Shown here in pieces: positions 5,792-5,836 of a DNA stretch of 5,836 nt (within the stretch, counting starts at the first letter, position 1; each line of letters opens with the position of its first letter). The translations under genes were made by a program, and so were the position numbers. Origin of the DNA: an uncultured bacterium. Lineage in GTDB: Bacteria > Hydrogenedentota > Hydrogenedentia > Hydrogenedentales > CAITNO01. The notes under the pieces are model-generated. The model saw only the letters and a program-made list of their open reading frames with translations, ran no database searches and was not told where the DNA came from. Where the stretch lies: NCBI GenBank assembly GCA_937923585.1, contig CALDSM010000724.1, positions 1 through 5,836 on the forward strand, read 5' to 3'.

Positions 5792-5836
5792 AGATCGGAA
5801 GAGCACACGTCTGAACTCCAGTCACGATCAGATCTC
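5792..5836 (+). other. Illumina TruSeq adapter with index (sequencing artefact)
   Basis: The sequence opens with AGATCGGAAGAGC and continues through CACACGTCTGAACTCCAGTC to the end of the standard TruSeq indexed adapter at 5825. Then comes the six-base index GATCAG (5826-5831, TruSeq index 9) and ATCTC, the start of the following adapter part. This is synthetic DNA left at a contig end and has no biological meaning. Everything after 5791 should be trimmed. Confidence 0.98.

Noticed and set aside
5791..5793. TAG as the natural stop of the last gene
   Set aside because: Two of its three bases belong to the sequencing adapter.

Overview
This is a GC-rich bacterial contig end carrying seven protein-coding genes. 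The gene content suggests a carbohydrate-degrading, Gram-negative-type lineage of the Planctomycetota/PVC or Hydrogenedentota kind: a ThuA-like sugar protein, a secreted agarase/beta-galactosidase-like hydrolase, and membrane-anchored proteins of unknown function. That placement is inference; nothing in the window identifies the taxon, and no rRNA, tRNA, CRISPR array or mobile element was seen.

Left part (1-3471): a partial thuA-like gene runs off the left edge on the minus strand. Upstream of it on the same strand is a two-domain signalling protein with a receiver domain followed by a GGDEF-type domain, both lacking key residues. Diverging from that gene across a 153-base AT-richer gap is a 708-residue exported glycoside hydrolase with an N-terminal beta-sandwich domain and a catalytic barrel. 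The hydrolase and the ThuA-like protein fit a saccharide-use locus; the signalling protein may be an atypical regulator of it or simply a neighbour.

Middle (3472-4237): a good sigma70-type promoter (TTGGCA, 17-base spacer, TATACT) precedes a small protein with one N-terminal membrane anchor and a beta-rich outer domain. It converges on a yhbY-type RNA-binding ribosome-assembly gene on the minus strand.

Right part (4238-5836): yhbY diverges from a pair of overlapping plus-strand genes, a cytosolic unknown protein of 163 residues and a membrane-anchored, probably extracytoplasmic unknown protein. The divergent gap holds a degenerate five-unit heptanucleotide tandem repeat and a perfect 14-base palindrome of alternating purines and pyrimidines.

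The last 45 bases (5792-5836) are Illumina TruSeq adapter with an index, not genome. They create a false stop codon, so the last gene is truncated. I found no convincing new defence or mobile system. The most unusual items are the doubly degenerate signalling protein, the heptamer repeat block and the unknown overlapping gene pair.
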